28,389 nucleotides of DNA from GCA-003244245 sp964250265 (GTDB lineage: Bacteria; Actinomycetota; Actinomycetes; Mycobacteriales; Pseudonocardiaceae): the NCBI GenBank assembly GCA_964250265.1, contig CAXUFG010000038.1, positions 1 through 28,389 of the forward strand, written 5' to 3'. Below are positions 14,701 through 23,732 of the stretch, in pieces. The position numbers and the translations under genes were made by a program. Within the stretch, counting starts at the first letter, position 1; every line of letters starts with the position of its first letter. The notes under the pieces are model-generated. The model made no database searches and was not told the DNA's origin. It saw nothing but the letters and a program-made list of their open reading frames with translations.

Positions 14701-17397
14701 CTAGTGCGCGGCATCGTCCCAGGACCGTCCGAAGCCCACCGAGATCTCCAGCGGGACGTCCAAGGCATGCGCCGAAGCCATTTCTCGGCGCACCAGTTCC
14801 TCCAGAGCAATCCGCTCGCCTTCGGCCACTTCCAACACGAGCTCATCGTGCACTTGAAGAAGCATCCGGGAACGTAGGCCTTCGGCGCGCAAGGCCCGGG
14901 CGACTCCCAACATCGCGATCTTGATGAGATCCGCCGCGCTGCCCTGGATCGGCGCGTTGAGCGCCATCCGCTCGGCCATTTCCCTGCGCTGACGGTTGTC
15001 GCTGACCAGGTCGGGCAGATAGCGCCGGCGTCCCATGATGGTGGCGGTGTAGCCCTCCGCCCGCGCCTTCTCCACGATCGAGCGCAGGTAATCACGAACT
15101 CCACCGAATCGCGCGAAATACTCCTCCATCAGCTTGCGTGCTTCCTCAGCGGAGATCCGCAGCTGTGCGGACAGGCCGAACGCGGACAAACCGTAGGCCA
15201 AGCCGTAGTTCATCGCCTTGACTTTGGCGCGCTGCTCGCCGGTGACCGCCGCCGCGTCCACCGCGAAGACCCGCGCGGCGGTCGCGGCGTGGAAATCATG
15301 TCCCGAGGTGAACGCCTCGATCAGGGCGGTGTCCTCGGACAGATGTGCCATGATCCGCATCTCGATCTGGCTGTAGTCCGCCGTCATCAGCTCCTCCCAG
15401 CGAATGTCACCAGTGCCGGGCCCGACCACGAAGGCTTGCCGGATCCGGCGCCCGGACTCGGTCCGGATCGGGATGTTCTGCAGGTTCGGTTCGGTGGAAG
15501 ACAGCCGCCCCGTCGCGGCGATGGTCTGGTTGTAGGTGGTGTGGATCCGCCCGTCATCGGCCACGGTTTTCAACAGCCCATCCACCGTGGTCTTGAGCCG
15601 CGTGGCGTCGCGGTGTGCCAACAGGTGCGCAAGCAACGGATGCCCGGTCGAGGCGTAGAGCGTCTGCAGCGCGTCGGCGTCGGTGGTGTAACCGGTCTTG
15701 GTCCGCTTGGTCTTGGGCATGCCCAGCTCGTCGAACAACACCACCTGCAGCTGCTTGGGCGAGCCGAGGTTCACCTCGTGGCCGATAACGCCGAAACAGT
15801 CCTGTTCAGCTTGCTTGACGGCGGCCGCGAAGCTGGTTTCCAGCTCGGCCAGCACGTCACCGTCGACGGCGATGCCGGCGGTTTCCAGCTCGGCCAGCAC
15901 GGCGAGCAGCGGCAGCTCCAGGTCCCGGAGCAGCGGCCGACCGGCGATCCGGTCCAGCTCGGCGTCCAGCGCGTCCGCCAATTCGGTGATGGCGCGGGCT
16001 CGGAGGATCTCATCGGCCACGCGAGCGGCGGTGTCCTCATCTTCGAACAGGCTCGGTTGGGTCTCCTCGCCGGATTCCACCCGCAACTCCCGGCGCAGGT
16101 AGCGCAGTACCAGATCGGCGAGGTCGAAGGACCGCTGCCCAGGTCGGACCAGGTAGGCGGCCAGCGCGGTGTCACTGGTCAGACCCGCCAGCGTGATACC
16201 GCGCACCCGCAGCGCATGCAGGAGCGGCTTGGCGTCATGCGCGGCCTTGGGCACGGCGGGGTCGGCCAGCCACTGCGCTAGTACCCGCTCGTCGTCCGGG
16301 GTGAGCGCCCGCGGATCGAGATAGCCACCCTCGCCGTCGGGGGCAGCAAGGGCCAGGCTTTCCAGATCCCCCGTACCCCGCGCCCAGCTGCCGTGGAAGG
16401 CGAGTCCGACCCGGCCACCGTCCCGCGCGTGCGCGTCGAGCCAGACGGCCACTGCTCCCGGCTCGATCGCCACGCCGCGGACCGTGAAGCCCTCCTCGGC
16501 CTCGGGCTCAGGTGTGCTCAACGTGGCGAACAGCCGGTCCCGCAGGACCCGGAACTCCAGTTCGTCGAAGAGCCGGTGCACCGCGTCGCGGTCCCACGGC
16601 TTGAGTACCAGGTCGGCGGGTTGTTCAGGTAGGTCGACATTCCGGACCAGCTCCGTGAGGCGGCGGTTGAGCGCAACCGAGGCGAGGTTCTCCCGCAGCG
16701 CATCGCCGGCCTTGCCCTTGACCTCGTCCACCCGGTCGATCAGAGCGTCCAGCGAGCCGAACTCGCGTACCCATTTCGCCGCGGTTTTGTCACCCACTCC
16801 GGGGATACCGGGCAGGTTGTCCGAGGGATCGCCGCGCAGCGCGGCGTAGTCCGGGTACTGCTGGGGTGTCAAGCCGTAACGCTCGGCGACCTCGTCGGGG
16901 GTGAACCGAGTGAGCTCCGAGACCCCTTTGCGCGGGTAGAGCACCGTCACCTGGTCACTGACCAGCTGTAAGGCGTCTCGATCGCCGGTGCAGATCAGCA
17001 CCTGGAAGCCGTCCGGCTCCGCCCGGGTGACCAGGGTCGCGATCAGGTCGTCCGCCTCGTAGTTCTCCTTGGTGAGTACTGGGATGCCTAAGGTGCCAAG
17101 CACGTCATGGATCAGGGACACCTGGCCGCGGAACTCGTCGGGGGTGCTGCTGCGGTTGGCCTTGTACGGCGCGTAGGCCTCCGCGCGGAAGGTCTTGCGG
17201 GAGAGGTCGAACGCGGCGGCGACGTGGCTGGGCTGCTCGTCGCGGAGCAGGTTGATCAGCATCGAGGTGAAGCCGTACACCGCGTTGGTGGTCTGCCCCG
17301 TTGTGGTGCGGAAATTCTCGGCGGGCAGGGCGAAGAACGCCCGGTAGGCCAGGGAGTGACCGTCGAGCAGGAGCAGCCGCGGTGGGGAAACCGTCAC
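14701..17397 (-). CDS. polA: DNA polymerase I
   Basis: The 898-residue product has an N-terminal 5'-3' exonuclease/flap domain (LLLLDGHSLAYRAFFALPAE, YEADDLIATLV, CTGDRDALQLV, GDPSDNLPGIPGVGDKTAAK). A degenerate central 3'-5' exonuclease-like domain follows, without clear DEDD residues, which is usual in actinobacteria. The C-terminal A-family polymerase has motif A ADYSQIEMRIMAHLSED, motif B RAKVKAMNYGLAYGLSAFGL and motif C LQVHDELVLEV. It fills gaps after excision repair and removes Okazaki primers. GTG 17397 (MTVSPPRLLLLDGHS) is the natural start because the exonuclease motif begins nine residues later. It shares an 89-bp divergent region with the hotdog thioesterase gene. Confidence 0.97.
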   Translation of the reverse strand: MTVSPPRLLLLDGHSLAYRAFFALPAENFRTTTGQTTNAVYGFTSMLINLLRDEQPSHVAAAFDLSRKTFRAEAYAPYKANRSSTPDEFRGQVSLIHDVLGTLGIPVLTKENYEADDLIATLVTRAEPDGFQVLICTGDRDALQLVSDQVTVLYPRKGVSELTRFTPDEVAERYGLTPQQYPDYAALRGDPSDNLPGIPGVGDKTAAKWVREFGSLDALIDRVDEVKGKAGDALRENLASVALNRRLTELVRNVDLPEQPADLVLKPWDRDAVHRLFDELEFRVLRDRLFATLSTPEPEAEEGFTVRGVAIEPGAVAVWLDAHARDGGRVGLAFHGSWARGTGDLESLALAAPDGEGGYLDPRALTPDDERVLAQWLADPAVPKAAHDAKPLLHALRVRGITLAGLTSDTALAAYLVRPGQRSFDLADLVLRYLRRELRVESGEETQPSLFEDEDTAARVADEILRARAITELADALDAELDRIAGRPLLRDLELPLLAVLAELETAGIAVDGDVLAELETSFAAAVKQAEQDCFGVIGHEVNLGSPKQLQVVLFDELGMPKTKRTKTGYTTDADALQTLYASTGHPLLAHLLAHRDATRLKTTVDGLLKTVADDGRIHTTYNQTIAATGRLSSTEPNLQNIPIRTESGRRIRQAFVVGPGTGDIRWEELMTADYSQIEMRIMAHLSEDTALIEAFTSGHDFHAATAARVFAVDAAAVTGEQRAKVKAMNYGLAYGLSAFGLSAQLRISAEEARKLMEEYFARFGGVRDYLRSIVEKARAEGYTATIMGRRRYLPDLVSDNRQRREMAERMALNAPIQGSAADLIKIAMLGVARALRAEGLRSRMLLQVHDELVLEVAEGERIALEELVRREMASAHALDVPLEISVGFGRSWDDAAH

Positions 17398-17421
17398 GGC
17401 CCGCGAGTCTAGGCCTGGCCA

Positions 17422-17451
17422 CCGACACTCTGGTGCGTCAGCACCTACAGT
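17422..17451 (+). promoter_or_regulatory. Possible promoter of the hotdog thioesterase gene
   Basis: TACAGT at 17446-17451 resembles a -10 box. CCGACA at 17422-17427 could serve as -35 with an 18-bp spacer. It lies in the short divergent region before the gene starting at 17487. Prediction by eye. Confidence 0.3.
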
Positions 17452-17486
17452 GGCCTGATCTCGTCGTCAGACATGGAGGTTTCTGC

Positions 17487-17927
17487 GTGACCACCCCCGC
17501 CGTTCCGTTCGAAGTCGATCCGGCGACCAGAGAGGTGATCGCCCGCTGGGCAGGGGAGCAGCTCATCGAACGGATGGGCATCGAGATTACCGACTGGGAC
17601 CCGGAGCGGGTCGTAGGGACCATGCCGGTCGCGCGCAACCGCCAGTACTTCGGCCTGCTGCACGGCGGGGCAAGCGCGGTACTGGCCGAAAGTCTCGGGT
17701 CGGTCGCCGGTTGGCTGTGGGGCATGCCGGCCAAGGTTCCGCTGGGAATCGAGCTGTCCTGTTCGCACCACCGATCGGTCACCGAGGGCGTGGTCACCGG
17801 TGTGTGCACGCCGCTGCACCGCGGCCGCACGGTGGCGATATACGAGATCCGGATCAGCGACGGCCAGCAGCGCCCAGCCTGCACAGCGCGCCTCACGTGC
17901 CTGCTACGCGACCGTCCCTCCCCCTGA
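17487..17927 (+). CDS. PaaI-type hotdog-fold thioesterase
   Basis: The 146-residue product is a single hotdog domain. It contains LIERMGIEITDWDPERVVGT, then the catalytic-helix segment NRQYFGLLHGGASAVLAESL, where the HGG-x-x-x-x-LAE pattern is typical of PaaI/DHNA-CoA-like thioesterases, then GIELSCSHHRSVTEGVVTGV and GRTVAIYEIRISD. Such enzymes hydrolyse small aromatic or acyl-CoA thioesters. The substrate here is not evident. GTG 17487 is chosen because GGAGG sits 7-8 bp upstream and the preceding part of the open frame overlaps the polA promoter and start. It is followed by a strong hairpin at 17969-18006, so it is probably a single-gene transcript. Confidence 0.85.
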   Translation: MTTPAVPFEVDPATREVIARWAGEQLIERMGIEITDWDPERVVGTMPVARNRQYFGLLHGGASAVLAESLGSVAGWLWGMPAKVPLGIELSCSHHRSVTEGVVTGVCTPLHRGRTVAIYEIRISDGQQRPACTARLTCLLRDRPSP

Positions 17928-17968
17928 GCACAGCACACCCAACTCGGGACGCTCGCCCGCTCTGGAGG

Positions 17969-18006
17969 ACCAGGGCAGTGATCCGTCCCCTGCAGGCTGC
18001 CCTGGT
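17969..18006 (+). terminator. 10-bp hairpin after the thioesterase gene
   Basis: ACCAGGGCAG (17969-17978) and CTGCCCTGGT (17997-18006) are perfectly complementary with an 18-nt loop. No T tract follows, which is common for actinobacterial terminators. Because it also lies 109 bp before livH, it could instead be a leader structure of the transporter operon. Confidence 0.5.
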
Positions 18007-18114
18007 GGCGGGGGTGCGCCGGTGATGGCTCACTATGAGCACTTGCGCTGACAGCGAGCGCTGCACCCGAGGCCGCTGGCTGCCGCCGTCGATCCTGCGA
18101 GGAGATTCACGCCT

Positions 18115-19497
18115 GTGCGACCACCAGGCCCGGTCGAAGCATCGAGCAGTGCGCGGTCCGGCTATCCCGGATCCATCCACCGGCGCGGGGGAAGGCTGCG
18201 CGCGCTGCTCGTCGCGCTGATGGCCCCGATGATCGCGTGCGTCGCGCTGCTCGGGCTGGCCGCTCCGGCGCTGGCCGGCGATCAGCCACCACCCACCCCA
18301 CCCGAGCAGCAGGGCTTACCGGTGAGCGGAACCCTGCGCAATGTCGATGGCACTTTGCTGTCCGGTGTTCGGGTACAGGTTTTCGACACCAGCGCTGCGC
18401 TGGTCGCATCGACCACCTCGAACACCAGCGGCCGTTGGGAGCTGGCGGTGCCCAGGCCTGGCCGGTACGCCTTCCGGATTGACCAGAAGTCCTTGCCCCG
18501 GGGCGTCCAGGTTCTCCAAGGGGAGGTGGTCCGCGATGTGGTTCCGGGAACGTTGTCACTGGTCGTGTTTCGCTTCGGCGCTCAGCGCGAAGGCCTGCAG
18601 ACCTCGGCGAGTTCCGAGGCATTGCGGGTGCTGGTTGACGGCATCCGGTTCGGTCTGGTCATCGGGATCACCGGGGTCGGTCTGTCGCTGATCTTCGGGA
18701 CTACCGGGCTGACCAACTTCGCACATGGTGAGCTGGTCACGATCGGAGCTGTGCTGGCCTGGACGCTCAACGTCGCCGCCGGACTGCAGCTGATCTGGGC
18801 CACCCTGCTGGCGATTGTCGCCGGTGCCGCCCTCGGCGCAGCGAATGACCTGAGCATCTGGCGGCCCATGCGGCGACGCCGGGCGGGTCTCATCGCCCAG
18901 CTGGTGATCTCCATCGGCCTGGCGCTCGCGCTGCGCTACCTGGTGCTGATCTACCTCGGTGGCCGCTCGGAGTCCTTCGCCGACTACACCAACCAGGTGG
19001 AGCGCAACTACGGATTCATCAGCATCACCGACAAGGACCTTGCCACGATCGCGATCAGCCTCGTCGTGCTGGTGGGGATCGCGCTGCTGCTGCAGCGGAC
19101 CCGGATCGGCAAGGCGATGCGCGCAGTGTCCGACAATCGGGACCTGGCCGCCTCCTCGGGTATCAACGTCGAGCGGGTCGTGCTCTTCGTCTGGGTGTTG
19201 GCCGGTGCTCTGGCGGCGCTGGGTGGTGTGTTGTTCGGTCTTTCCGAGCTGAGCGGGACCGTGCAGTACGAGATGGGCTTCAACCTCCTGCTGCTGATGT
19301 TCGCCGGCGTCATTCTCGGCGGGCTGGGCACCGCGTACGGGGCCCTGGTGGGCTGCTTGATCGTCGGCGTGCTGGTGCAGATATCGGCCCAGATCATTCC
19401 AGCCGACCTGAAATACCTGGGCGGCCTCGCGGTCCTCATCGTCATCCTGGTGATCAGGCCGCAGGGCCTGCTCGGTAACCGCGCGCGGATCGGCTGA
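18115..19497 (+). CDS. livH: Branched-chain amino-acid ABC permease LivH with N-terminal extracytoplasmic domain
   Basis: The 460-residue product is a fusion. Residues about 26-54 form a signal peptide (basic region, hydrophobic run, PALA cleavage site). Residues about 67-155 form a beta-rich domain (VSGTLRNVDGTLLSGVRVQV, then TTSNTSGRWELAVPRPGRYA) that looks like a carboxypeptidase-regulatory/Cna-B-type module. From about 166 the usual LivH permease follows (GIRFGLVIGITGVGLSLIFG, GLTNFAHGELVTIGA, several membrane helices, MGFNLLLLMFAGVILGGLGT, LVIRPQGLLG). Typical LivH is about 290-310 residues, so about 150 are extra. GAGGAG lies 10-11 nt upstream of GTG 18115. livM begins 4 bp after the stop. 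The extra domain probably lies outside the membrane and may touch the substrate-binding lipoprotein. That role is inferred. Confidence 0.88.
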   Translation: MRPPGPVEASSSARSGYPGSIHRRGGRLRALLVALMAPMIACVALLGLAAPALAGDQPPPTPPEQQGLPVSGTLRNVDGTLLSGVRVQVFDTSAALVASTTSNTSGRWELAVPRPGRYAFRIDQKSLPRGVQVLQGEVVRDVVPGTLSLVVFRFGAQREGLQTSASSEALRVLVDGIRFGLVIGITGVGLSLIFGTTGLTNFAHGELVTIGAVLAWTLNVAAGLQLIWATLLAIVAGAALGAANDLSIWRPMRRRRAGLIAQLVISIGLALALRYLVLIYLGGRSESFADYTNQVERNYGFISITDKDLATIAISLVVLVGIALLLQRTRIGKAMRAVSDNRDLAASSGINVERVVLFVWVLAGALAALGGVLFGLSELSGTVQYEMGFNLLLLMFAGVILGGLGTAYGALVGCLIVGVLVQISAQIIPADLKYLGGLAVLIVILVIRPQGLLGNRARIG

Positions 19498-19501
19498 GCA
19501 G

Positions 19502-20500
19502 ATGATCGACATCTCGGCCCTGCTCACCAACGGCGTCGCGGCGCTGGTCGGCCCATCGGCGATCTTCTTCGCCTTGCTCGCGATCGGGTTGAACATTCAC
19601 TTCGGCTACACCGGCCTGCTCAACTTCGGCCAGATCGGCTTCGCCCTGGTCGGCGGGTACGGCATGGGTATCGCGGTGCTGTATTTCGGGTTGCCGTTGT
19701 GGTCGGGCGCGCTGGTGGGGACACTCGCCGGGGTCGTGCTCGCGTTGTTGCTGGGCATCCCGACGTTGCGGCTGCGCGCGGACTACCTGGCGATCGTCAC
19801 GATCGCGGCCGCGGAGATCCTACGGCTGATCACCCGGTCGACCTCGTTGACCAACTTCTCCGGAGGGACTCAGGGACTGACCGGCTACGGCCAACCGTTC
19901 CGCCAGCTCTCACCGTTCGACAATGGCCACTTCTACAGCTTCTTCGGAGTGCAATTCCTGGGCCAGGATCTGTGGTCGATCTGTGTGGGTTGGGCGGTGG
20001 TCGGCCTATCGCTGATCTTGGTGTTCCTCCTGGTACGCAGTCCTTGGGGTCGGGTGCTCAAGGCGATCCGCGAAGACGAGGATGCCGCCAGGGCGCTGGG
20101 CAAGAACGTCTTCGTCTACAAGATGCAGGCGCTGGCGCTGGGCGGGGTGTTCGGCGCCGTCGGCGGGATCGTCTTCGCGCTGACCACGCAGTCGCTGACG
20201 CCCGATTTCTACTCGCCGCCGCAGACATTCTTCGCCTACGCGGCGCTCATCATCGGGGGTGCCGGGCGGTTGCTCGGTCCGGTGATCGGTTCGATGATTT
20301 TCTGGTTTGTCCTCTCGATCACCGATAACTTCCTGCGCCAGGCCACCGCGGGTAGTAACCCGCTGATCTCGTTCATCGACAATCAAGATGTCGGTGCGAC
20401 CCGGTTCGTCCTGGTAGGGGTGGGCCTGGTGCTACTGATGGTGTTCCGCCCGCAGGGCATCTTCGGTAAGAGGAGCGAGGTGGCACTCGATGCGCGCTGA
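19502..20500 (+). CDS. livM: Branched-chain amino-acid ABC permease LivM
   Basis: The 332-residue polytopic membrane protein has the LivM pattern: FALLAIGLNIHFGYTGLLNF followed by GQIGFALVGGYGMGIAVLYF near the N terminus, GIPTLRLRADYLAIVTIAAA with EILRLITRST in the middle, SPWGRVLKAIREDEDAARAL (the cytoplasmic coupling loop contacting the ATPases), and the C-terminal VFRPQGIFGKRSE. With LivH it forms the membrane channel of a hydrophobic amino-acid importer. ATG 19502 is 4 bp after the livH stop and the gene end overlaps livG by 11 bp, so livHMGF form one operon with likely translational coupling. Confidence 0.93.
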   Translation: MIDISALLTNGVAALVGPSAIFFALLAIGLNIHFGYTGLLNFGQIGFALVGGYGMGIAVLYFGLPLWSGALVGTLAGVVLALLLGIPTLRLRADYLAIVTIAAAEILRLITRSTSLTNFSGGTQGLTGYGQPFRQLSPFDNGHFYSFFGVQFLGQDLWSICVGWAVVGLSLILVFLLVRSPWGRVLKAIREDEDAARALGKNVFVYKMQALALGGVFGAVGGIVFALTTQSLTPDFYSPPQTFFAYAALIIGGAGRLLGPVIGSMIFWFVLSITDNFLRQATAGSNPLISFIDNQDVGATRFVLVGVGLVLLMVFRPQGIFGKRSEVALDAR

Positions 20501-21419
20501 ACATCCGTGGGCCGCGGTGCCCTCCGAACCGGGCGTCCCCAAGCCCGATCCGGTGCTGGTGATTGATTCGATCACCCGCTCGTTCGGTGGATTGAGGGCC
20601 GTCGACGTGGCCCATCTGGAGTTTCAGCGGGGCTGGATCACCGGGTTGATCGGCCCGAACGGGGCAGGCAAGACCACCCTGTTCAACCTGATCACTGGAT
20701 TCGACCGGCCCGACACCGGGTGTTGGACGTTTGATGGAGTGCCGCTGTCCCGCCTCGCCCCGCACCAGGTGGCCCGCCGGGGGGTGGTTCGCACATTCCA
20801 GCTCACCAAGGCGCTCGCCAAGCTCACGGTGCTGGACAACATGCGTCTGGGCGCACCGAACCAGACGGGGGAACGGTTTTTCGGTGCCTTGCTCAGCACG
20901 TGGGCGCGCCAGGAGCGTGACATCACCGGGAAGGCGATGGACCTGCTCACCCGGTTCCAGCTGGACGTCAAGGCCGGCGATCTCGCCGGCTCACTGTCGG
21001 GCGGGCAGCGCAAGCTGCTGGAGATGGCCAGGGCACTGATGATGGACCCGATCGTCGTGATGCTCGACGAGCCGATGGCCGGGGTGAACCCCGCACTCAC
21101 CGAGAGTCTTCTACAGCACGTCCGCTCGCTCCGCGAGGACGGCATGACCGTGGTGTTCGTCGAGCACGACATGGACGTCATCCGGGATATCAGCGACTGG
21201 GTGGTCGTGATGGCGCAGGGCCGGGTCATCGCCGAAGGACGGCCGGAGGCGCTGTCGTCCAACAAAGCGGTCGTCGACGCCTACCTCGGCGCGCACCACG
21301 ATCAGGCGTTGGAGTTCGACGCTGAGGGTAATCCAGTGGGGCAGACGGCGGTGCTCGTCGCTGAGATCGAGAATGAGCTGGAGGCGGCCATCGAACGCGG
21401 TGAGGATCTCTCGGCGTGA
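20490..21419 (+). CDS. livG: Branched-chain amino-acid ABC transporter ATP-binding protein LivG
   Basis: The 309-residue ABC ATPase has Walker A GPNGAGKTT (about 55-63), Q-loop segment VRTFQLTKALAKLTVLDNMR, signature LSGGQRKLLEMARALM, Walker B IVVMLDEPMAGVNP and switch His in VVFVEHDMDVIRDIS. The longer insertion after the Q-loop is typical of LivG. The C-terminal tail of about 45 residues (EFDAEGNPVGQTAVLVAEIE and an acidic end) is longer than in E. coli LivG. It starts inside livM and its TGA overlaps the GTG of livF (GTGA at 21416-21419), so translation is coupled along the operon. Confidence 0.93.
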   Translation: MRAEHPWAAVPSEPGVPKPDPVLVIDSITRSFGGLRAVDVAHLEFQRGWITGLIGPNGAGKTTLFNLITGFDRPDTGCWTFDGVPLSRLAPHQVARRGVVRTFQLTKALAKLTVLDNMRLGAPNQTGERFFGALLSTWARQERDITGKAMDLLTRFQLDVKAGDLAGSLSGGQRKLLEMARALMMDPIVVMLDEPMAGVNPALTESLLQHVRSLREDGMTVVFVEHDMDVIRDISDWVVVMAQGRVIAEGRPEALSSNKAVVDAYLGAHHDQALEFDAEGNPVGQTAVLVAEIENELEAAIERGEDLSA

Positions 21420-22255
21420 ACGCACCGAATGGCAATGGCCCGAATGGTCATGGCGTGGTGGGCGATCGGTGCTCCGCTGCGGAACTCGCTGCGACCCCTC
21501 GTCGGCATCGCGAGCTGTCGCGGGGCGCGTTGTTGCGAGCCGACGACCTCGTGGCTGGTTACCTGCCCGGTGTGAATATCCTCCAGGAGTGCAATTTCTT
21601 TCTTCGCCAAGGTGAGATCGTCGGCATCATCGGGCCCAACGGCGCAGGCAAATCAACGTTGCTCAAAGCGATGTTCGGGCTCATCCCGGTGCGCAGCGGC
21701 ACGGTGGCGCTGCGCGACGCCGACGTTACCTCGGCTAAGGCCCACACCCTGGTCACCAAGGGCGTGGGCTATGTGCCGCAAAGCAACAACGTGTTTGGCT
21801 CGCTGAGTATCGAAGAGAACATGCAAATGGGCGTGTACCTGCGCCCTCGTACCTTCAATGCCAGGTTCGACGTGGTGTGCACATTGTTTCCGCTGCTGGG
21901 GGAGCGGCGCAAGACCAAGGCCGGGGCGCTGTCCGGTGGAGAGCGGCAGATGGTCGCGATGGGCCGGGCGTTGATGATGGAGCCATCGGTGCTGCTGCTC
22001 GACGAGCCCTCCGCCGGGTTGTCGCCGATGTTCGCCGACGAGGTGTTCGTGCGGTGCAAGAAGATCAACGCAGCCGGTGTCTCCATCGTCATGGTCGAGC
22101 AGAACGCCCGGCGCTGCCTGCAGGTCTGCGACCGCGGCTACGTCCTGGACCAAGGTCGCAATGCCTACACCGACACCGGCACGGCCCTCATGAACGACCC
22201 CAAGGTCATCGAGCTCTACCTGGGCACCCTTACCGGCGCACGCAAAGCACCCTAG
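21416..22255 (+). CDS. livF: Branched-chain amino-acid ABC transporter ATP-binding protein LivF
   Basis: The 279-residue ABC ATPase has Walker A GPNGAGKST (about 73-81), Q-loop with GYVPQSNNVFGSLSIEENMQ, signature LSGGERQMVAMGRALMMEPS, Walker B LLLDEPSAGLSP and switch His replaced in position by VEQNARRCL, as is usual in LivF. A Gly/Asn-rich stretch of about 40 residues precedes the ATPase domain (conserved from RADDLVAGYLPGVNILQE), so a later start is possible, but GTG 21416 overlaps the livG stop in the usual coupled arrangement. It is the last gene of the operon and converges on the binding-protein gene 33 bp away. Confidence 0.92.
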   Translation: MNAPNGNGPNGHGVVGDRCSAAELAATPRRHRELSRGALLRADDLVAGYLPGVNILQECNFFLRQGEIVGIIGPNGAGKSTLLKAMFGLIPVRSGTVALRDADVTSAKAHTLVTKGVGYVPQSNNVFGSLSIEENMQMGVYLRPRTFNARFDVVCTLFPLLGERRKTKAGALSGGERQMVAMGRALMMEPSVLLLDEPSAGLSPMFADEVFVRCKKINAAGVSIVMVEQNARRCLQVCDRGYVLDQGRNAYTDTGTALMNDPKVIELYLGTLTGARKAP

Positions 22256-22288
22256 CGGATCGTCAACGGATTCACCGGTATAGGGCGG

Positions 22289-23605
22289 TTAACGGCTCCC
22301 GCCCACCGTGCGGTACTGGATGGCGCCTTCCTCGAGCCTGTTGAGGGCGTTGTATTTCAGGATTGCGTAGGAACCGACCGCCCGCTCGCCGGCCGTGGTG
22401 AAATCCAGCGTGCCCGTGACGCCGTCGTAGTCGGGATTACCACCGCTGTCGATGATGTCTCGGCATTGGCGGAAGCTGATGCACTTCTCGCCGTCTTTGG
22501 TGATCCCGTTGATCTCGGAAGCGATATCCACGCCCTTGGTGGACTTCGCCCGCTCCGCAGCCAGCGCGACGATCATGACGGCGTCGTAGGCTTCACCGGC
22601 GTAGTTGATGTCCACCAGTTTCGGGTCCTGGGCCTTCAGCCGTTGCTCGAAGGCGGGTGAGAGTTTGGTCTCCGGCCTGGTGCCCTTCATCCCGTTGAGC
22701 AGGCCAGGCGGCAGACCCATGCCCAGCGCGTTGCCCATGTTACCGTCGGTGCCGTAAACGAGTTTCTGGCCGGGCCCGATCTTCACCTCGCTCATACGCG
22801 TGATGATTTTCTTCGACTCATCGAAGCCGATCACCGCAATCGCATCCGGATTGAATTGGCGGATATCGTCGATCTCGGTGTTGTAGGACGTCGCGTTCGG
22901 ATCATAGATGATCTTTTGGATCTGGTTTTGCGGGATGCCGGCCTTGCGGAGGTTCTCCTCCGTGTTGTTGGCCAGGCCGCTGCCATAGGGATCGTTGCGC
23001 CCCAGAAGAGAGATCCGTTGCGCACCATCACCGGCCATCAGCTCCGCTAGGGCCTGCGCTTGGAGCACATCCGGCGGGGCGGTCCGGAAATACAGGCCCT
23101 TATCGGCCCAGCAAGTGAACTCGTCTGAGGTGTTGGCTGGTGAGAACTCGACCACGCCAGCGCCGGTGATCTTGTCGATGACGAGCTTGGTCACCCCGGA
23201 GGCGGCGGCACCGATGATCACTTGTGCCCCTCCAGTGATCTCGCGGTCCACGGTTTGGTTGGCCGTATCGGTCTTGTCGTCACCGGAGTCGCCTCTGAGG
23301 TGGACCACCGGGTTGTTCAACACCCCACCAGACGCGTTGATCTCCTTGATCGCTACGTCGACAGCCGCGAACTCAGGAGGACCCAGGAAATTCAAGCTGC
23401 CGGTTTCCGGCAGCAACGTGCCGATCTTTAACGGTCCGGGGCTCGGTTGCCCGCTGGCCTTGGCTTGCACGGGTTCACATGTCTTCGCTGCTGGGCTGCT
23501 ACTAGCCGGCCCCCGGGCTGTGGTGGTTCCCCCGCCGCAGCCGGCCATGACGACCGACAGGGCACCGAGAACGGCTGCCGCACGGAGAACGGTGCGCTGC
23601 GCCAT
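22289..23605 (-). CDS. Branched-chain amino-acid-type substrate-binding lipoprotein
   Basis: The 438-residue product starts with a lipoprotein signal peptide (lipobox VMAGC, Cys at residue 23). It then has the type I periplasmic-binding fold of the LivJ/LivK group: LKIGTLLPETGSLNFLGPPE, FAAVDVAIKEINASGGVLNN, VIIGAAASGVTKLVIDKITG, FSPANTSDEFTCWADKGLYF with RTAPPDVLQAQALAE, ISLLGRNDPYG, INYAGEAYDAVMIVALAAER. It should deliver ligand to the adjacent LivHMGF permease, although it is transcribed towards that operon rather than within it, so it has its own promoter. ATG 23605 precedes a clear signal peptide. The ligand (amino acid, amide or urea) cannot be assigned. Confidence 0.9.
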   Translation of the reverse strand: MAQRTVLRAAAVLGALSVVMAGCGGGTTTARGPASSSPAAKTCEPVQAKASGQPSPGPLKIGTLLPETGSLNFLGPPEFAAVDVAIKEINASGGVLNNPVVHLRGDSGDDKTDTANQTVDREITGGAQVIIGAAASGVTKLVIDKITGAGVVEFSPANTSDEFTCWADKGLYFRTAPPDVLQAQALAELMAGDGAQRISLLGRNDPYGSGLANNTEENLRKAGIPQNQIQKIIYDPNATSYNTEIDDIRQFNPDAIAVIGFDESKKIITRMSEVKIGPGQKLVYGTDGNMGNALGMGLPPGLLNGMKGTRPETKLSPAFEQRLKAQDPKLVDINYAGEAYDAVMIVALAAERAKSTKGVDIASEINGITKDGEKCISFRQCRDIIDSGGNPDYDGVTGTLDFTTAGERAVGSYAILKYNALNRLEEGAIQYRTVGGSR

Positions 23606-23732
23606 GCATCACTCCTCAGAACAGACCTACTGCGGGCAGCCGTGGCCGGTGTCCGCGATGTGATCGTCAGACCGTAGTGCTGCCGGTGCCAGATGGGCAG
23701 GATCGGCCGCTTGTCGTGACGAAGATGTGATG

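Noticed and set aside
15289..16281. Plus-strand open frame of 330 codons
   Set aside because: It is antisense to the polymerase domain of polA and has no coding signature.
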